Assembly: GCF_051020975.1 (NCBI RefSeq)
Contig: NC_135037.1
Span: 2,790,001 to 2,854,000 of the forward strand
Length of the DNA stretch: 64,000 nt
Direction: 5' to 3'
DNA from: Osmia lignaria lignaria
Taxonomy: Eukaryota; Arthropoda; Insecta; Hymenoptera; Megachilidae
In this document: positions 34,458-48,900 of the stretch, piece by piece
How positions within the stretch are numbered: position 1 is the first letter of the stretch
Layout: every line of letters begins with the position of its first letter
Position numbers and translations under genes: made by a program
The notes under the pieces: model-generated
Databases searched by the model: none
Seen by the model: only the letters and a program-made list of their open reading frames with translations
Told to the model about the DNA's origin: nothing

Positions 34458-37400
34458 CTAAAGGAATAAAAGGCAATAATATTTAACCAGTACAGGTAAA
34501 ATATCGGTTTCTGTTTTTTTCTTTTTTCAACTGCTGGCTCCTTTTTTTCTATCTTCCTTTTGCTTTCATTCGCTTCAATCCCTTTTCTTCCCTTCCATCC
34601 AACCATCCTTGCCATCATCCTCCCTCTCACTCGCTCTCTCTCTTTCTCTCCCTCTCACCCGATCGATCACTTTCACTCTTAAATTCCATTTCTTCTATTT
34701 CTCCCGCTCACACTCCCGGTTGCTTCTTTCCGTTAGACAATGACCGCATGACTGGGGACAGGAAGTAAAAGTAAGGGGCCTTCGATCTTTATGTTACAGT
34801 TATCATATCATCGCTATTAGTATCGATGGCAAAGAAATATGAAGTTTAAGTAAAAAGCGAATAATAATAATAATAATGTAACAAAATGCTCATCGATGCG
34901 ATAAATTTTCAACTAATCGATCGCTTTCAAAGCTATTCGTTCTTGAAAATCGATTGTTTCAAAACTCAGTGGACAGAATTCGTGTTTTCTTTTTTTTTTT
35001 TTTTGTTTTTCATTTTTCTTACGTATTGAAATTTCTATCGCTTCCATATGAAACTGCATTTTTCTGGTATCTACTTGTACATGTGTATGTGTGTTTATGT
35101 ACGTTGGTTCTTTTTTTTCATATGTATGTAATATTCAAACAGAGCCGATGTATGTGCTGATTCGTTTTCTCATGCTACACGATAGAACAATACGGTGATA
35201 TGCAGTCGCTTCGTTACAAACGAATTTTAATGTTTCTCATTAATTGTTCAACTTTCTACCTTTTCATCGTAATAAGTTTGGGGGGTTTGCGTGTAAAATG
35301 GTATCAAGCTTCTGCTTATATTTCCTTTTCAAATATTCTCCAGAACAGGGGGGTGTCTGGGCTCCAGGGACAGGGACCAACTATAAGCCCGCACTTACAA
35401 CTCTTACTAATTAACTAACAGGCTAACAATAACAACGAGTCAACACTCAAAATGTGTGCTGTATGCGTTCATGCATTTGTAAACGTTGCGTTTACTTTAC
35501 ACATCCTAAATCAATCCGTGACTATCATTATCAAATTTCAGTAGTCAGTCGTTATCTAAAAAGATTTGCGCGAGCGCGCATTAGCGTTGCACGAATCACG
35601 CGATGAAACGTAACATAAAAATTTTGAAAGTAAAATTTTAAGATTTAAAAAGAAAAAAAGGAAAACGAAACATATAAGCTATGCTTTTTTTTCTATTCAT
35701 CCCGTACACTCGTTTGTATGTATTCAACGGTTCTTTGTTTCGTTCTCAGATTTGAATAAAAAAAGAAAAGGAAAAGAAAAGAAAGAAAAAAAGAACACGA
35801 AGAAGCGAAGAAATAACAAACATCATTTAAAATTTCGACTAATTTCCGCTCTTGTAACACTACCACCGAAAAAAAAGAAAAAAAAAACAAATATTACACA
35901 TATGCGCGGTACTTAACAAACAATTTTGTCTCGATTAAAGTTTCGTTCTTCCGTCTGACGCGTTATTTCGTAATTATAACCGATCGAATGCGATAAATGT
36001 CTGCAGAACCGTTGATTCCTAAACCTTTCAGTTCCTACTTCCATAAAACCCGCCTGACCCTTAATAATAATAATAGTTTCACTGACTGTACACATTATAG
36101 ACCAACAATAGAAGGTCTAGCGGCGCTTGGCGCGCTCCACGCATACACGACACACCGTACATTCGCGCACGGCCGCGTGTACGCATGCGCGTATGCGTGC
36201 GCAGGAATGCGCACGCGCAGCGTAAAACGTACACGCGCAGTTCCACCTTCCTCAACCTTACAAAAATTATTCAAATTTATCACTATATCGATACTTGCAA
36301 TATCTCATTCACGCGTCACAACTCTATCGCAACATTCATTCTTCCTTAACTTTCTTGCATCGCCTTTCTTTCCCGTATCGTCTGCCGTCGTCCACCGTCG
36401 TCCACTTCCGTTATATCATTACACTAAATTCCCTGTTGCTCGAGTTCTTTCGTCTATACTTTTATCTTAAACTTTACTATCGATTCCTTTTCTCTTCCTT
36501 CGATCGCTATCCTTTACGCTCACACACACACACACACATACACACACCCACAGACGCGCGCGCGCGTTCTCTTACACACGTATACTTGCAACACTGAACC
36601 GCAGCAATAATAAAATCGCAGGCTTCACTGATTTCTCTTAATTAGTACAAGCCATCACAATCCTAACGTCAACATCGCTGATCTTCGTGTATCACTTGGC
36701 AGTAAACAATGTGACAATGTAGTAGTACTTAAAAATTAATATACATATATGCATTCATATATACGCGGACATGCATTCGTACAACGTCCGACAGACATAC
36801 ATACGTACCATACATGCTCGCATGTACTCTCAGAGGCGTACATACACAGGATCATACGAGGCTGTATATGCGTTTGCCTATTCGCGTATGCGATATATAC
36901 ATTATATGTAATGTTCATACATACGATGTATATAAAACATTCACGTATATAGACAGAACGCATACATCTCACATTCACGCGCATATATATGCATACATAT
37001 ACGTATATGTATAATAACATTAATAATAATAATAATTATTATTATAATTATAATAATAATAATAGCAATAATAATAATAATAATAATAATAATAGTAGTA
37101 CGGGGTGGGTTGTTGGGTGGTCACTCCGATGTAATAATTAGTCCCAGTGGCACATCACTGTATACATAATCACAACAATAGCGGGCGATGGTGGTGACGC
37201 CGAGCGCACGACGCTTTACGCATATTTTTTTTTTTTCCTACTTGTCTTGTCCATCCGATGACTGAATACGTACGAAAACATGTACAATTACCAGATCGAT
37301 ATAATAAATAGCATATATATATATATAAGTGGATTATATCCTCCTTCGTTTCAAATCTTTCTCTACCGTAATCATTTCTTCTATCGCTTATTATGCGCTC

Positions 37401-37617
37401 CTCGCTCTTCTTTCACAATTATATTACCTTTTTTTTATATATATATGTATATATATATATATATAATTTTTTTAAGTTTAGTTCAGTTGGTTTTCCGTTG
37501 CTTTTTATCGCTTTTCTCATAGTTTATCCGTCATTTGTTTGTTTGTTCGTTTGTTCGTGCGTGCGTGCGTGCGTGTTTACGTACGTGCGTGCGTGTTCAC
37601 TCACAAACTTGCAGAAG
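33051..37617 (-). other. Probable long 3' UTR / downstream region of Syp
   Basis: No coding exon is recognisable for 4.5 kb downstream of the Syp stop codon. Minus-strand AATAAA at 33051-33056 is one candidate end. Low-complexity tracts abound: (CTTT)n 34077-34142, (TGCC)n 34164-34180, (GGA)n 34425-34456, (CA)n near 36522-36545, alternating GCGC/ACGC sequence 36165-36240, (TAA)n 37020-37095, (GTGC)n 37556-37600. Three GC-richer non-repetitive islands (about 33660-34030, 35275-35400, 37095-37205) stand out. The UTR extent is inferred; transcripts are needed. Confidence 0.4.
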
Positions 37618-39327
37618 TTAGCTCCACGATTGGTAAGAGTCTTGATACCACTCGTGGTCGTCACTGGAAATACCGCCGAGCGTAGCGGTCCTGCCTCCAA
37701 ATCCAATGTCACCGCCGCCACCACCACCACTGCCACCATTCACACTCGCCAATCCGTACGCATTGCCCAGTGGTTGCTGAGCGAGGGGTTGGTTTCCCCA
37801 GTTGCTCTGGAAGCGACGCTTAGATTCCCCCTGGTTCTGGTGACCCCCGTCAAATTTTCGTTTACCTGCTGTACAAAAGAAGCAAACAAAACCTCCGTCA
37901 CAATTGCTATCCGGGAGATAATCGTCACAATAATCGCTTTCTCCTCTACTGCCAAAATCACCGGAATATCTTTTCTTCCATCGCCACCGTTTACTTGCGA
38001 CCGAATCGTTCACCGAGCGAATCACGTTACCTGCACAACCGTCTGTCTCGATAATTCGTGTCGAACGAAATGCGGATAACGAATCGATAAACGCGACACC
38101 GTATCGCGAAAGGAACGTTAAGAAGATTGATAATATCGTCTCGAAAGAAAGAACCGAACCGTTAGAGGAATCGATACAAAATAGAAAAGTGCAAGGATGG
38201 ACTAGAATAAGTATCCACCTTAATGGAAAGAAAGATTCATTCTCGTACATTGTAACGATTCAACTATTACGAGAAACGCGAAAGGAGAAACGAGAATACG
38301 ACATCAAAGTACTTGAATCCACTATAGATCGATGAGACGAGTCAGAGATTCCGGTAGATGAGAATTGGCTAATCGATTACAACACCTATCGACGTTGCAG
38401 TACGTGTGATCGAATAATCTAATTATCGCCGAGAAACGCAATTGACAGTTTTAATGGAATCGATCAAGCGTTAACACTCTACCAAGTAAAATACGACGTC
38501 AGAAGCACACCAGGTAGAGATATTAAGTAGAGATAGCATTGCTACAACTGCCGACGCGTAATAGAAAATTTGCCAAGTAGGATGCCCGAATGAAAACAAG
38601 GAGAAAATAGAAAGAAGATGGAAAGAATTAATATTCAAAACGAATAAGGACATCTACGTCTCGGTGTGGTAAAGCGAATAACGCGAAAGTACGATGATAC
38701 TAAGAGAGAAAGTATATATAGAAAAAGTGAAAGAAACGAGAATCGTGCGAAAGCGAACGGTGGTAAGACAAAGCAAAACGGTGGTAATAATAATAATAAT
38801 AGTGGTAGTTATATTAATAATAATATATAAAAAAATGTTTGATTTATTGTGGAGATACAGACCATCCTCACCTGGTAAACTTCCCTTGGCGCGGACCCCC
38901 CCACGAGCGGACAGCCGCTGGACCCCACGGGCCCCTGAAGTTGCGGGGTTGCGTCCCCCCCTGACTGGCCCACGGACTTGCGGGCCACCGATTCGGCCAC
39001 GCGGGACTACTCCACGACCACGTCCAGCCTGGCCAAATAACACACACCCAATCGTTACCTTTTCTGATAATTATTACATTCCTACCGCCGTTTACGCGCG
39101 TCTAACTTTTTCTTTTCTTTTTTTCTTTTTCTTTAAATCATGCTTTTTAATCGTGTTCTTGTCAACAGCCCTCCGCTTACTTTCTATATCGCGATACATT
39201 ACTATCGTTTGCTAACGTATCACCTATCGATAAGTAAACCCTAATTGTAACATGAATGTTATATCAATGGCAAACGTTCCGTTCGTAAATATATACAGAA
39301 CCGAACCTTTGTAACCTTCCGAACTTA

Positions 39328-39363
<36 letters not shown>

Positions 39364-39894
39364 TTTATATTCATTATAAATAAATGAATTAATTATTATA
39401 TATATATATATATATTCATACATGTGTAGAAATGGTATGTGTATTTGTGGAAGAGTACATTACACGACATACGTACCTCCGTACGTATGTACACGTATGA
39501 ACTATGTGCAGCAATATACGTACGTGCATAAATGCAAAAAACATACACGTACACAAAACACATTGCACACGTTCTTCGGTACATCGATAAGCACAGACAT
39601 CCTTTTTTTTTTACGGAAAGAAAACTATAAGAGGAAACTTTCGTTACTCACCTGATTTACTTCGGTTAGTTATACGCAACAACAGGAATAAACTCCTGCC
39701 GCTGAAATTTACCAAAAGCATCGCTGTACTTCTGCACTAACAATAAGTATGATTAAGAGAATCATTTTTATCGATACACAGTTAAAAGCTTACCGAACCA
39801 ATTCTTCGATGCTCGTCGATGTACGTTATAAGTTGTATGTAAGTACGTATATACGTGTTGCACTTATGCACCTATGTACGTATATTATGTATGT

Positions 39895-39937
<43 letters not shown>

Positions 39938-42900
39938 CTATTTCTTGTTATGTATGTATATTGTATACGTATGATTAGAAGGAACAGGATAGGCAAACGT
40001 ATGATACGTATTGTACGAGGAAATGAAAAAAAAGGGAATAGCAAATGGAAGGGGTAATGTTTCGTGTAAGTGCGTGCGGGCGTGCGTGTATACGTGTCGA
40101 TATGTATACACATATGTGCGTTTATACGTATGAAAGAAAGATCAGTGCAACAGAAGGAATTACCTAAAACCAAATTTTACTAATCACATTTTGTTTGCTT
40201 GTCCTTTTTCTCTTTTTTTTTACAGTCAGCAAAAGTATTAGCAGAATTACCCAATATAGTTAAAGCGGAAAGCGAATTGTATTGGGATGGCGAAGGAACA
40301 TTTTTAAGCGACACAACCTACTGCATTTTCAGCTAGAAAAAAAAAAATTAAATAAATTTAACAAGTCAAAATTTCAAATATAAGCGGCGCAATATTACAG
40401 CAGGATACATTAAAGCATAAGCGGTATTTTACACACCTAAGCAAGCAACAGTCGCCAAAATCTTTAGCAATATATACTACATAATGACCAGTAGGAACTA
40501 GCAGATCGTTGCTCTTTCCTTATGTCAGTTCTCCGTTACCACATCATATAGTAAATTTACATAATGAGACACGTTTCGGTATGGAAATATTATGGACAGA
40601 GGTGACATAAATTGTCACCATATTATGTTTGCCGTTTTTAACAACAACCTAGGCAACTCTTCTCTATACCAGTATGTTTTCTCGAAACAGCCACGATTAA
40701 CTTTCCTTCCTGCAATTGTAAACCTATATAATACTATCTCAAGATCTAATCTATCTAACTCCGTCCATCCATCCATTCATTCATCTATTCATTCGTTCAT
40801 CCATTTGAACATCCGCCTGCCAACCTACCTTCTCAAGTTGTAATATTCTCAAATTAACAGAATACGTATAATAACGTATTCAAATTGATAGTTTTCACTT
40901 TATAAGAAACAAACGAATTGTCGTGAAAATCAACGTAACTACTTTACATATAATTTCACAATAGAGATAACACATATGACAATATCTAACGTAACAAATG
41001 ATAACCAGAAACGGTAACCAAAATATGATTAAAAGACCATCGACACAAACGATACTCGTTTACAACTGATTCTCAACTAAAGAACCAGCTTAGCACATAC
41101 AACGAACGAATGCAAAACGTTCTAACAACTACGACCAAAGCGATGCATATCGAGAGCAATACGTCGATCGAAATAAAATTATTTCAACGGGTTATCTACT
41201 TCTCATAATAACGAATAATAAGATGTATAAAAATAAGAAGTACAAAACGATGACAAATGCGTTCAACCGGAAACAATCACGTTAGACGATTCGACTCGGA
41301 AACAACGGCATCTCGATTCTTCCAAACATATACAAGCATTAACAGAATATCAAGAGAGGACAATATTAACATACACATATTCCTGTGCGTTAATAATAGT
41401 AAAAGTAGGAAATGAAACGACAGTCGCAATCAACCGATCGAATAATCGATCTATCCACTCGTGCAAAAATCGATCAGTCAACCAGTTAATCAATAAACTG
41501 ATCAGTTCATTCATCCATATATTCACTCGTTTACCTGTTTTTTTTTTTTTGTTTTTTTTTTACCTATCTACCTATTTACCTATCTACCTATCTACCTACC
41601 TACTACCTATCATCTATTTATTTATCCATACATTGGACCATCAATTAAATCATCGATTAGTTAGTTTATCAAACTAACGTTATTATCAAATGCGCAAAAG
41701 GTCCAATATCCTCTTACGATATCTGAATAATTCTGCAACTTAAGATATATACATATATATCTGTATCATATCCGAGCCACGAGACGTACGTCGCTCTGAG
41801 AAAGATAACAGAAATTTCAAACATGCCGCAATTGCTTTTTACGTTTTCATAATGTACGTTATGTACTCATAAATGTGTACACGTATACGCATACATATAC
41901 GTATATATACATAGATACGTACATAGAAATATCATGTACACCAACATATGTATATACTTGGCGGAATACTGTGAGGTACGTTTACGCATTGGCCGAGGTA
42001 TGGGCAGGTGATCTGCAAAGTAATTCTCGTTCAAATTGGAAATTATCCAATACATATTTTCAAAGTATTCTTTCGACGACCAATCGGTCCGTCGATATCA
42101 TCTATATTCAATAATTCATTTACCATCCTCGGGTTACAGGTATTTCTATGACCTCACTATCTTACTTCCACCCAGTATGTGCATATACGCGTGTATATAT
42201 ATATATACCAGGTACATAAAAAAACGCACACACAATAGGATTTTCTCTATTGATACTTTCAGCCTACAACTTCGTTATTCTCCAAATGACCAACAACTAT
42301 GATGGGTAAATGGTAGGAAAAGACCTACAGTACCATAAATGCATAACCTTATTTTGTTTTTCTTGTTGGAAAAAGGGAGAAAACGGGAGAGAGAGAGAGT
42401 TGAAAACCCCGTTTTAATCTTCTATCGTCCCTCCGAATTACGTTAATATCCGCTTCGCTGTTATTTTTTTGGTTTTTTTTTGTTTTGTTTTCCGACTTTT
42501 CCATTTCTCTCTTATTTTCGAATGTTCTAATAGCTTTTCCCGGCTGTATTTTCATTGAAAAAAATTTAGAATGGGTCTACCATGGCTCAGATATGATTAG
42601 CAAGTAATTTGAAAGTGGCAATGTGTTCGGTTTCACGGGATACCGTTAGTGTAAGCGATGGAATTAGTGAAACATATACACCACATAATACATTGGGGTT
42701 TTTCAATACGGTACACACGTAACTTCTAATTCTCCTTCTTACTTTCCCTCTTTCTTTCTTTCTTTAGTTCGATCGCTCATCAACACATTTATTCTGAGAA
42801 AATATCCACATATTCCACACAGAGTAGTAATCATACATACGAAAAGAAATACTTTTAACTGAATAAGTTTTATCTTTCTTTTTGTGTATGTGTGTAAATA

Positions 42901-45900
42901 CGATTAATTTCATTTCAGTAGTTCAAAAATTTTTTATTGAATTTCTTATTGTTTTACGAGTGGTGCAGGGGGAGGAAGGACTCATGTACAACTAATAATG
43001 TAATTGAGAGTCTGCTTTAGGCCTGAGCCTGGATGTAAACGATGAATAGAAAAAAAAAAAAAAGAAAGAACATTAAAGCAATTACTCGCGCATCTACGCA
43101 AACATTTCAGGCACGTATTCGTCCAGATATACGCATTCGTGACAGGTAGTAGCACACGTGTCGTAAATGTTAAAATAGCAGCTCGCGTGAAATGATAATA
43201 ACGTATGTAGCGAAGCACGCTTCTAAATTATTATGTACACATATATACCTGATCGTCTTAGTTTGATTAGCAGTTATTCAAAAAAAATTAATGCACACCC
43301 TTATTAAACGATTTGGAGAAAAAAAAATAATAATAAGAACAATAAAAGAAAAGAGAAGAAAACATGGGTAGGTTTTATTTGTTTTGGAAAATCTAGAAGT
43401 GGATCGTACGACAAAACTCGGGAACATTCCACGAACACTGTGCCACAGTCAAATTACTGCTAATGTGTGTATACATGTATATACATACATGTATACGCAT
43501 GTATGGCGCGTGCGTACGTACATACATACATATATATATGTATACGCATATACAGCACATACGCATACATACACAAATATTTATTTAAGAATTAAAAAAA
43601 AAATTTGAAAAAAAAAGGGAAGAAATTAATAATAATATTTGAAGAACGGAAACGACTTTTTTTTAGAACCATTAAAAAAGGCGACCCACCGGTTGAGGCT
43701 GCCTGCCTCTCCCTCTGGCAGGTGGCGGAGGCGGCGCGTAATCGAAATAGTAATCTTCGTATCGATAATAGTCATCGTAATATGGATCACTGTAGCCACC
43801 TCGATAATCCCCATAACCGTAATAGTCGTAATCATAATCTATAAAAACACACATTACAAATAGACCCAAATTTAGCCACGATATATCCAATTGACAACTT
43901 ATTCAAAACTAATACTTGTGTTTTCATTTTTTTTGTTTTTGTTTTGTTCTTGTTTTCTGTTTTTGCAATAAGAAAAGGCATGCCGGGAAAAGATGGTTTT
44001 GAAAAATCCAATGAAAGGAAATCAACAAAAAAAGAAAAAGAAAATAAAGAGCAAAAAATATAGGTACGTATTTCAATTATGCTGTGATTTTTACCTCGCA
44101 ATCATATATGTAGGTACTAATAAAAACAGTTTAATTGAAATCATTATGAAAAAAAAAATAGGAGATTAGTAGATTCTGAACATGTAATTATACGATACTG
44201 CGAAGAAAAATCTGTGTAAATTACCCTACCACCATCACGTATCCTGATTTTATTTAACCCTACGCTTCATCTGGATCATTGAAAACTTTCGAACTTTTCA
44301 ATCGATGTTCTTCGGTTATTAATTAAATTTTTCGCGATATTCGCGCTACTTATGAAAAAACATAACATTGCATCCACAGATTCACACCAGAAATTCGATC
44401 AGCTGACCAATATTGATATAACAATAATACATTACTTTTGATACGTATACAAGTGTCCGCGGAATGATTAAGCTGTTCGTCAAAATTTTTTACAATTCAC
44501 ATTTCACCTTTATGCACAATTTTCGATGATCCGTCAGCGTATTTTGCACAATGGGTATGTTGTATTTTTAAAATAGGAAAGAAAGTACAAATTTTCTACT
44601 AATAAATCATACGCTTTACTACGTGTTCCACTCTTAATTCAATTCGCATCTTACCTATTTCCATGAGAGCTGAAATCAAATTGTATGAATTTATGATGCA
44701 TACAAAATCAACAAAGTACACACGCTTACGTAAAACGGAATAGAACAAACAACATAAAAAAATGAAGAGAGAAAAGGAGGAAAAAAAAAATATCCTCTCC
44801 GTGGGCAACGCGTGTGCGATTACACACTGCCACGAACTAAATTCTCACTTTTGGGCACCAATAGTACATAAATACAAAACAAACAGTACGCATGCAATTA
44901 TTCATTGTGATAAAAAATAAGTTTATATATATATATATATGTAAAAGAAAAAAGGTGTCACAGGAAGTGGTAGTGGTAAGGCAACAAGGTGCTCTTACTG
45001 TAATAACGCTAGGTCACATAATGTTACATACATATGCATAATGCTGCATATGTATGAAAATACAGGAGAATTTTTGTTTTTCTTAATTCATACTTTCACA
45101 AACTTGCTGTACTTTACTCGAAAATTAAATATAAGTTTATTACTAATAAAAATAATTAAAATATTATAAAAATAACAAAGAAAGAAACGATTAATAAGTG
45201 AACACGCGATAATCATAGGCTCAGACCAAATTTAACTTGGCTCTATTGACACGTTAATGAATTAAAAAAAAAAAAAAGAGAAAAAAAGAAAAAGAAAAAG
45301 AGAAAGTATTCCTTTATCCGAGCACTTTCTCACTACAACCTTCCGATATGACGCGAGATTCAATTTACAAAATCTATACTTGAAACGCTTCGTACCCGAC
45401 TGTCTTCTTTTTAAAAATCAATATGAAATTTCATCATATTTAGTTAATTTTTTTTTTTTTCTTTTTAAATCATCCTTTTCTTTCCTTTCCACAAACGAAT
45501 TCGTTAAGTTAATTTCTATGCAAGTAATTTTTTATATGAGCCCAGAAACGACAATAAGGTCGAATAATGGAATCGTTTTGTTCTGATCAAGGTTTAGAAA
45601 AAAAGGATAATGACACTAACGTGATTGCAATATTAAAGGTATAAAGTTATTTTTAGATACACTTTACGACTTGTAAATAAAATTTCTCGTGTATACGTGT
45701 CATGCGCGTAAGCCAAGGTATGTAGTGAGATAGTGAAAAATCCCCATAAGCATGCGGGATATCTATGTCATATAACATTACCATAACGATATTCGTGTAA
45801 ATGATCTATAAATGGTTTAATATTTACTTTAATCTGAAAAATGAAATATTAGTGTTTAAAATCTGGAATGAAATTTATACAAGTGCACGATAATCAAATC

Positions 45901-48900
45901 CTTCGATTGATGTATGTAGTAATTGCCTCGTTCCGCGATCGATAAATTTGTATATTATTTTCATCGTTTCACGTTTGATCGAAACAAAAGTACGTATCTT
46001 AATAAATAAACTTGTAATTACGGGCATTTTAATCTAACGCGTCATCAATGAATTGCAAGTTAATGAAATTAACAAGAATTTGATAATAAAAAGAAAAAAG
46101 GAATAAAATACTGATCGAAGCGTATATTCAAAAGTTATGGTCTAAGCCTAAATATGAAGACAGCTGACTGTAATCGAAAACAGCGGGTTAATTTAATAGG
46201 AAAATAATACGCGTTTCATTATCTGTAGATGTACCGTTAAAAACGTGAGTTTGTATTAAATGATTAAGTGATTAAATAATCAAATACAAATAAATAACAT
46301 CCGTATATTATGTACGGATGGGCATAAGAAAACCAACGAACCGCGAAAAATAAAACAAGCTGACCAATACTTACCATAATCACCTCGTCCCATCTGTCCT
46401 CGCATACCTGCACCAGTACCTCGAGGACCCTGACCAGGTCCTCGAATTGGCATCGGTCCTCCCATCATGCTCGGATGCGACGGGGAACCTCTGTAATAGA
46501 AACTGTTGCTATAACGAACCAAACTATTGGCTACAGATCACTGGTATTAAGAGTGATAACTTGTAACAGGAAACGTAATTATCGCAACTCACCCGCTACG
46601 ACCTTGTAACATTTGAAACATTCTTCGTTCTCTGGCACGAAGCATCTCCTCCTTTTTCTTTTTATCGGATGGTGGTTTCGCCAGAGATACTTCTATATGA
46701 GAGCCTCCGATCTCTTTTCCATTTAATTCATTCATTGCCTGTAACATATGCACGTGTAAACACAGACGCACACGTACACCCACGCTGCGATTGTAATAAC
46801 CGTTTGGTCTCATGAATGATCGCAAGAATACGTTTACAAGATACCAAATCAACAAGAACCCCCCGTTGTTCTTGTAGTATCAAACATCGCGACACGCTTA
46901 TCTCTATACCTAACGGAGTTATTCAATGTTCTTTCTATCAACGGCGGTTTACCACCTAATGCCTTATAGACTGGCTAGGTTTTAACCCTTAACGGTCTAA
47001 GTCACCTCTGACGTGACAAAAGTATTTTGTCGCTGCGTTCGTATGGCACGTGTGGGGTGACAAGACGTATCGTGTCGAAACTATCTAGTAAGAATCATGT
47101 ACAAAGCTAGCGTCCGATAAGGGTTAACAGCACGTAACGTTAGTGCAACCGGTGATACGATATGTAAAGGGTTAATTAACCAACGGGTCGTTAACAGAGT
47201 ACACTAGGATAATACGATACTTTGCGAATTTGGGATATTAAACGAAAAAAACAGGTACCATTTACAGGGTGAGCAACTGGATTCTTACCTTAACAGCATT
47301 ATCCCTTTCTTCGAAATGTACAAAAGCATAGTCTTTGATTTTTTTCACTCTTTCAATATTACCGTACTGTTCAAAACACTCTTTTAATTTCTCCTCCGAG
47401 CAATCTTGCGTCAAGTTCTTCACATATAACACACGTACCTGAAAAAGCATAGATAATTTAATTAAAAATTAAACATTCGATTGATCAGTTTCTCGAGACA
47501 AAATTGAAAGCTGAAAGACGGGAGATGAAAGTTTTTCGTTCAACTTGATTTTTGTCATTTACTTTGGACATTGTCTGTTCGTCAGGTTCCTCTTGAGGAT
47601 CAGCCCAATCGACTATGATATCGCAGCCCCACACCTTGATTCGGCCAGTGCTCAGTCTTCGCTTCGCCAAAGAAGCAGCTTTGTGAGATTCATACTCTAA
47701 GAAGCAAAAGCCTCTGTTTTTCTTCTTATCGTCCGGCGAACTGTAGATAATCACCTCCGTCAGGCCAGCTATACAATGAACAATTACACAAAACAGGATC
47801 AGTAATATTCGTCGTAACAATGAACCGAATACCGAATATATACATCTACGGAATAAGAAAGTATAAAAAAAAAAAGAAGAGATAAATGACAACGAAAAAA
47901 AGACGCAAAACAAAAGAAAGGAGAAAAATAAAATTTGTCAAAATGTATCTTTATAAGTGTGCGTGCGTGCGCGTGCGTGCATATATGTATATACACACAT
48001 ACACACGTAAGTATAAGCAACTCTATTGAGTGATACTAAAACGTAATGAAATAAACGAACAAGAAAAATAAAAAAAAGAAAGAATTGTACATAATGCCAG
48101 CTAAATTTCATTTTCTTCCAACATGTTAATGTGTTTAGAAAATGTTTTTGATTATGATACGCTATTATGCTTGAAATAATGTAAGAGAGAGAAAGAGAGG
48201 TGAGGGAAGGACAAAAACAAGAAAAACTGAACACGTAGTAAACTACTTCATATAAAAATCGTCGATGTTGCATATGTGTTTTAATATTTTTCTCTAAGTA
48301 AACAACATTGATGATAATATTAAAATGTTAATTAAAACAACAAGAACAACAACAACAAAAAGGGGAAAGAAAAAGTAAAAAGTAACAAGGCTTTACTATG
48401 AAAATAATTTCATTCGAGTAGTATTCGAATATGCTTGTTTGGTATTTTTAGACTGCAAATGTAGAAATTTTTGGATCTTTTCAATGAATCCAAAATGCAT
48501 ATACCAGAGGTCTTCACCCAGTTCAAAAAAAAAAGGTGTTCAACCATGAAAGACAAAACACGAATCAACGACATATACATACACGAAAAGTTTCCCCCCC
48601 AAAGTGGGTCTTTCGTTTTTCAAATACTCGTCGTGTTGTAAGAAAAATTTATTTTTAAACCGTACAAAGTAAAACACACAACACTGTATCGTATATTTAT
48701 ATCTACGTGTGTATGCCTATGTTTCTCCTCCCTTCTACCCCAACACCTTTCTCTCCACCCTACCATTCGAATAAACACGCGTTCACTCGCAAAAATCTAG
48801 CAATAGATGCTAATTTTCATTAACTTTTCAATGGATCCATGTAACATATACATACGTATATAATTAAGATGCAAATAAAAATATACGTATATATTGTTTC

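Noticed and set aside
36736..37020. Tyr/Ile/Cys-rich open frames on both strands
   Set aside because: Produced by TATACATA/ACGTAT low-complexity sequence in the Syp 3' region.
37393..38079. 228-codon plus-strand open frame
   Set aside because: Antisense to the last Syp exon and running into low-complexity UTR and intron sequence; the minus strand carries the conserved hnRNP C-terminus.
38694..39215. 173-codon plus-strand frame with a Pro/Arg-rich middle
   Set aside because: Antisense to the RG-rich Syp exon 39028-38872; the composition follows from the GC-rich repeats.
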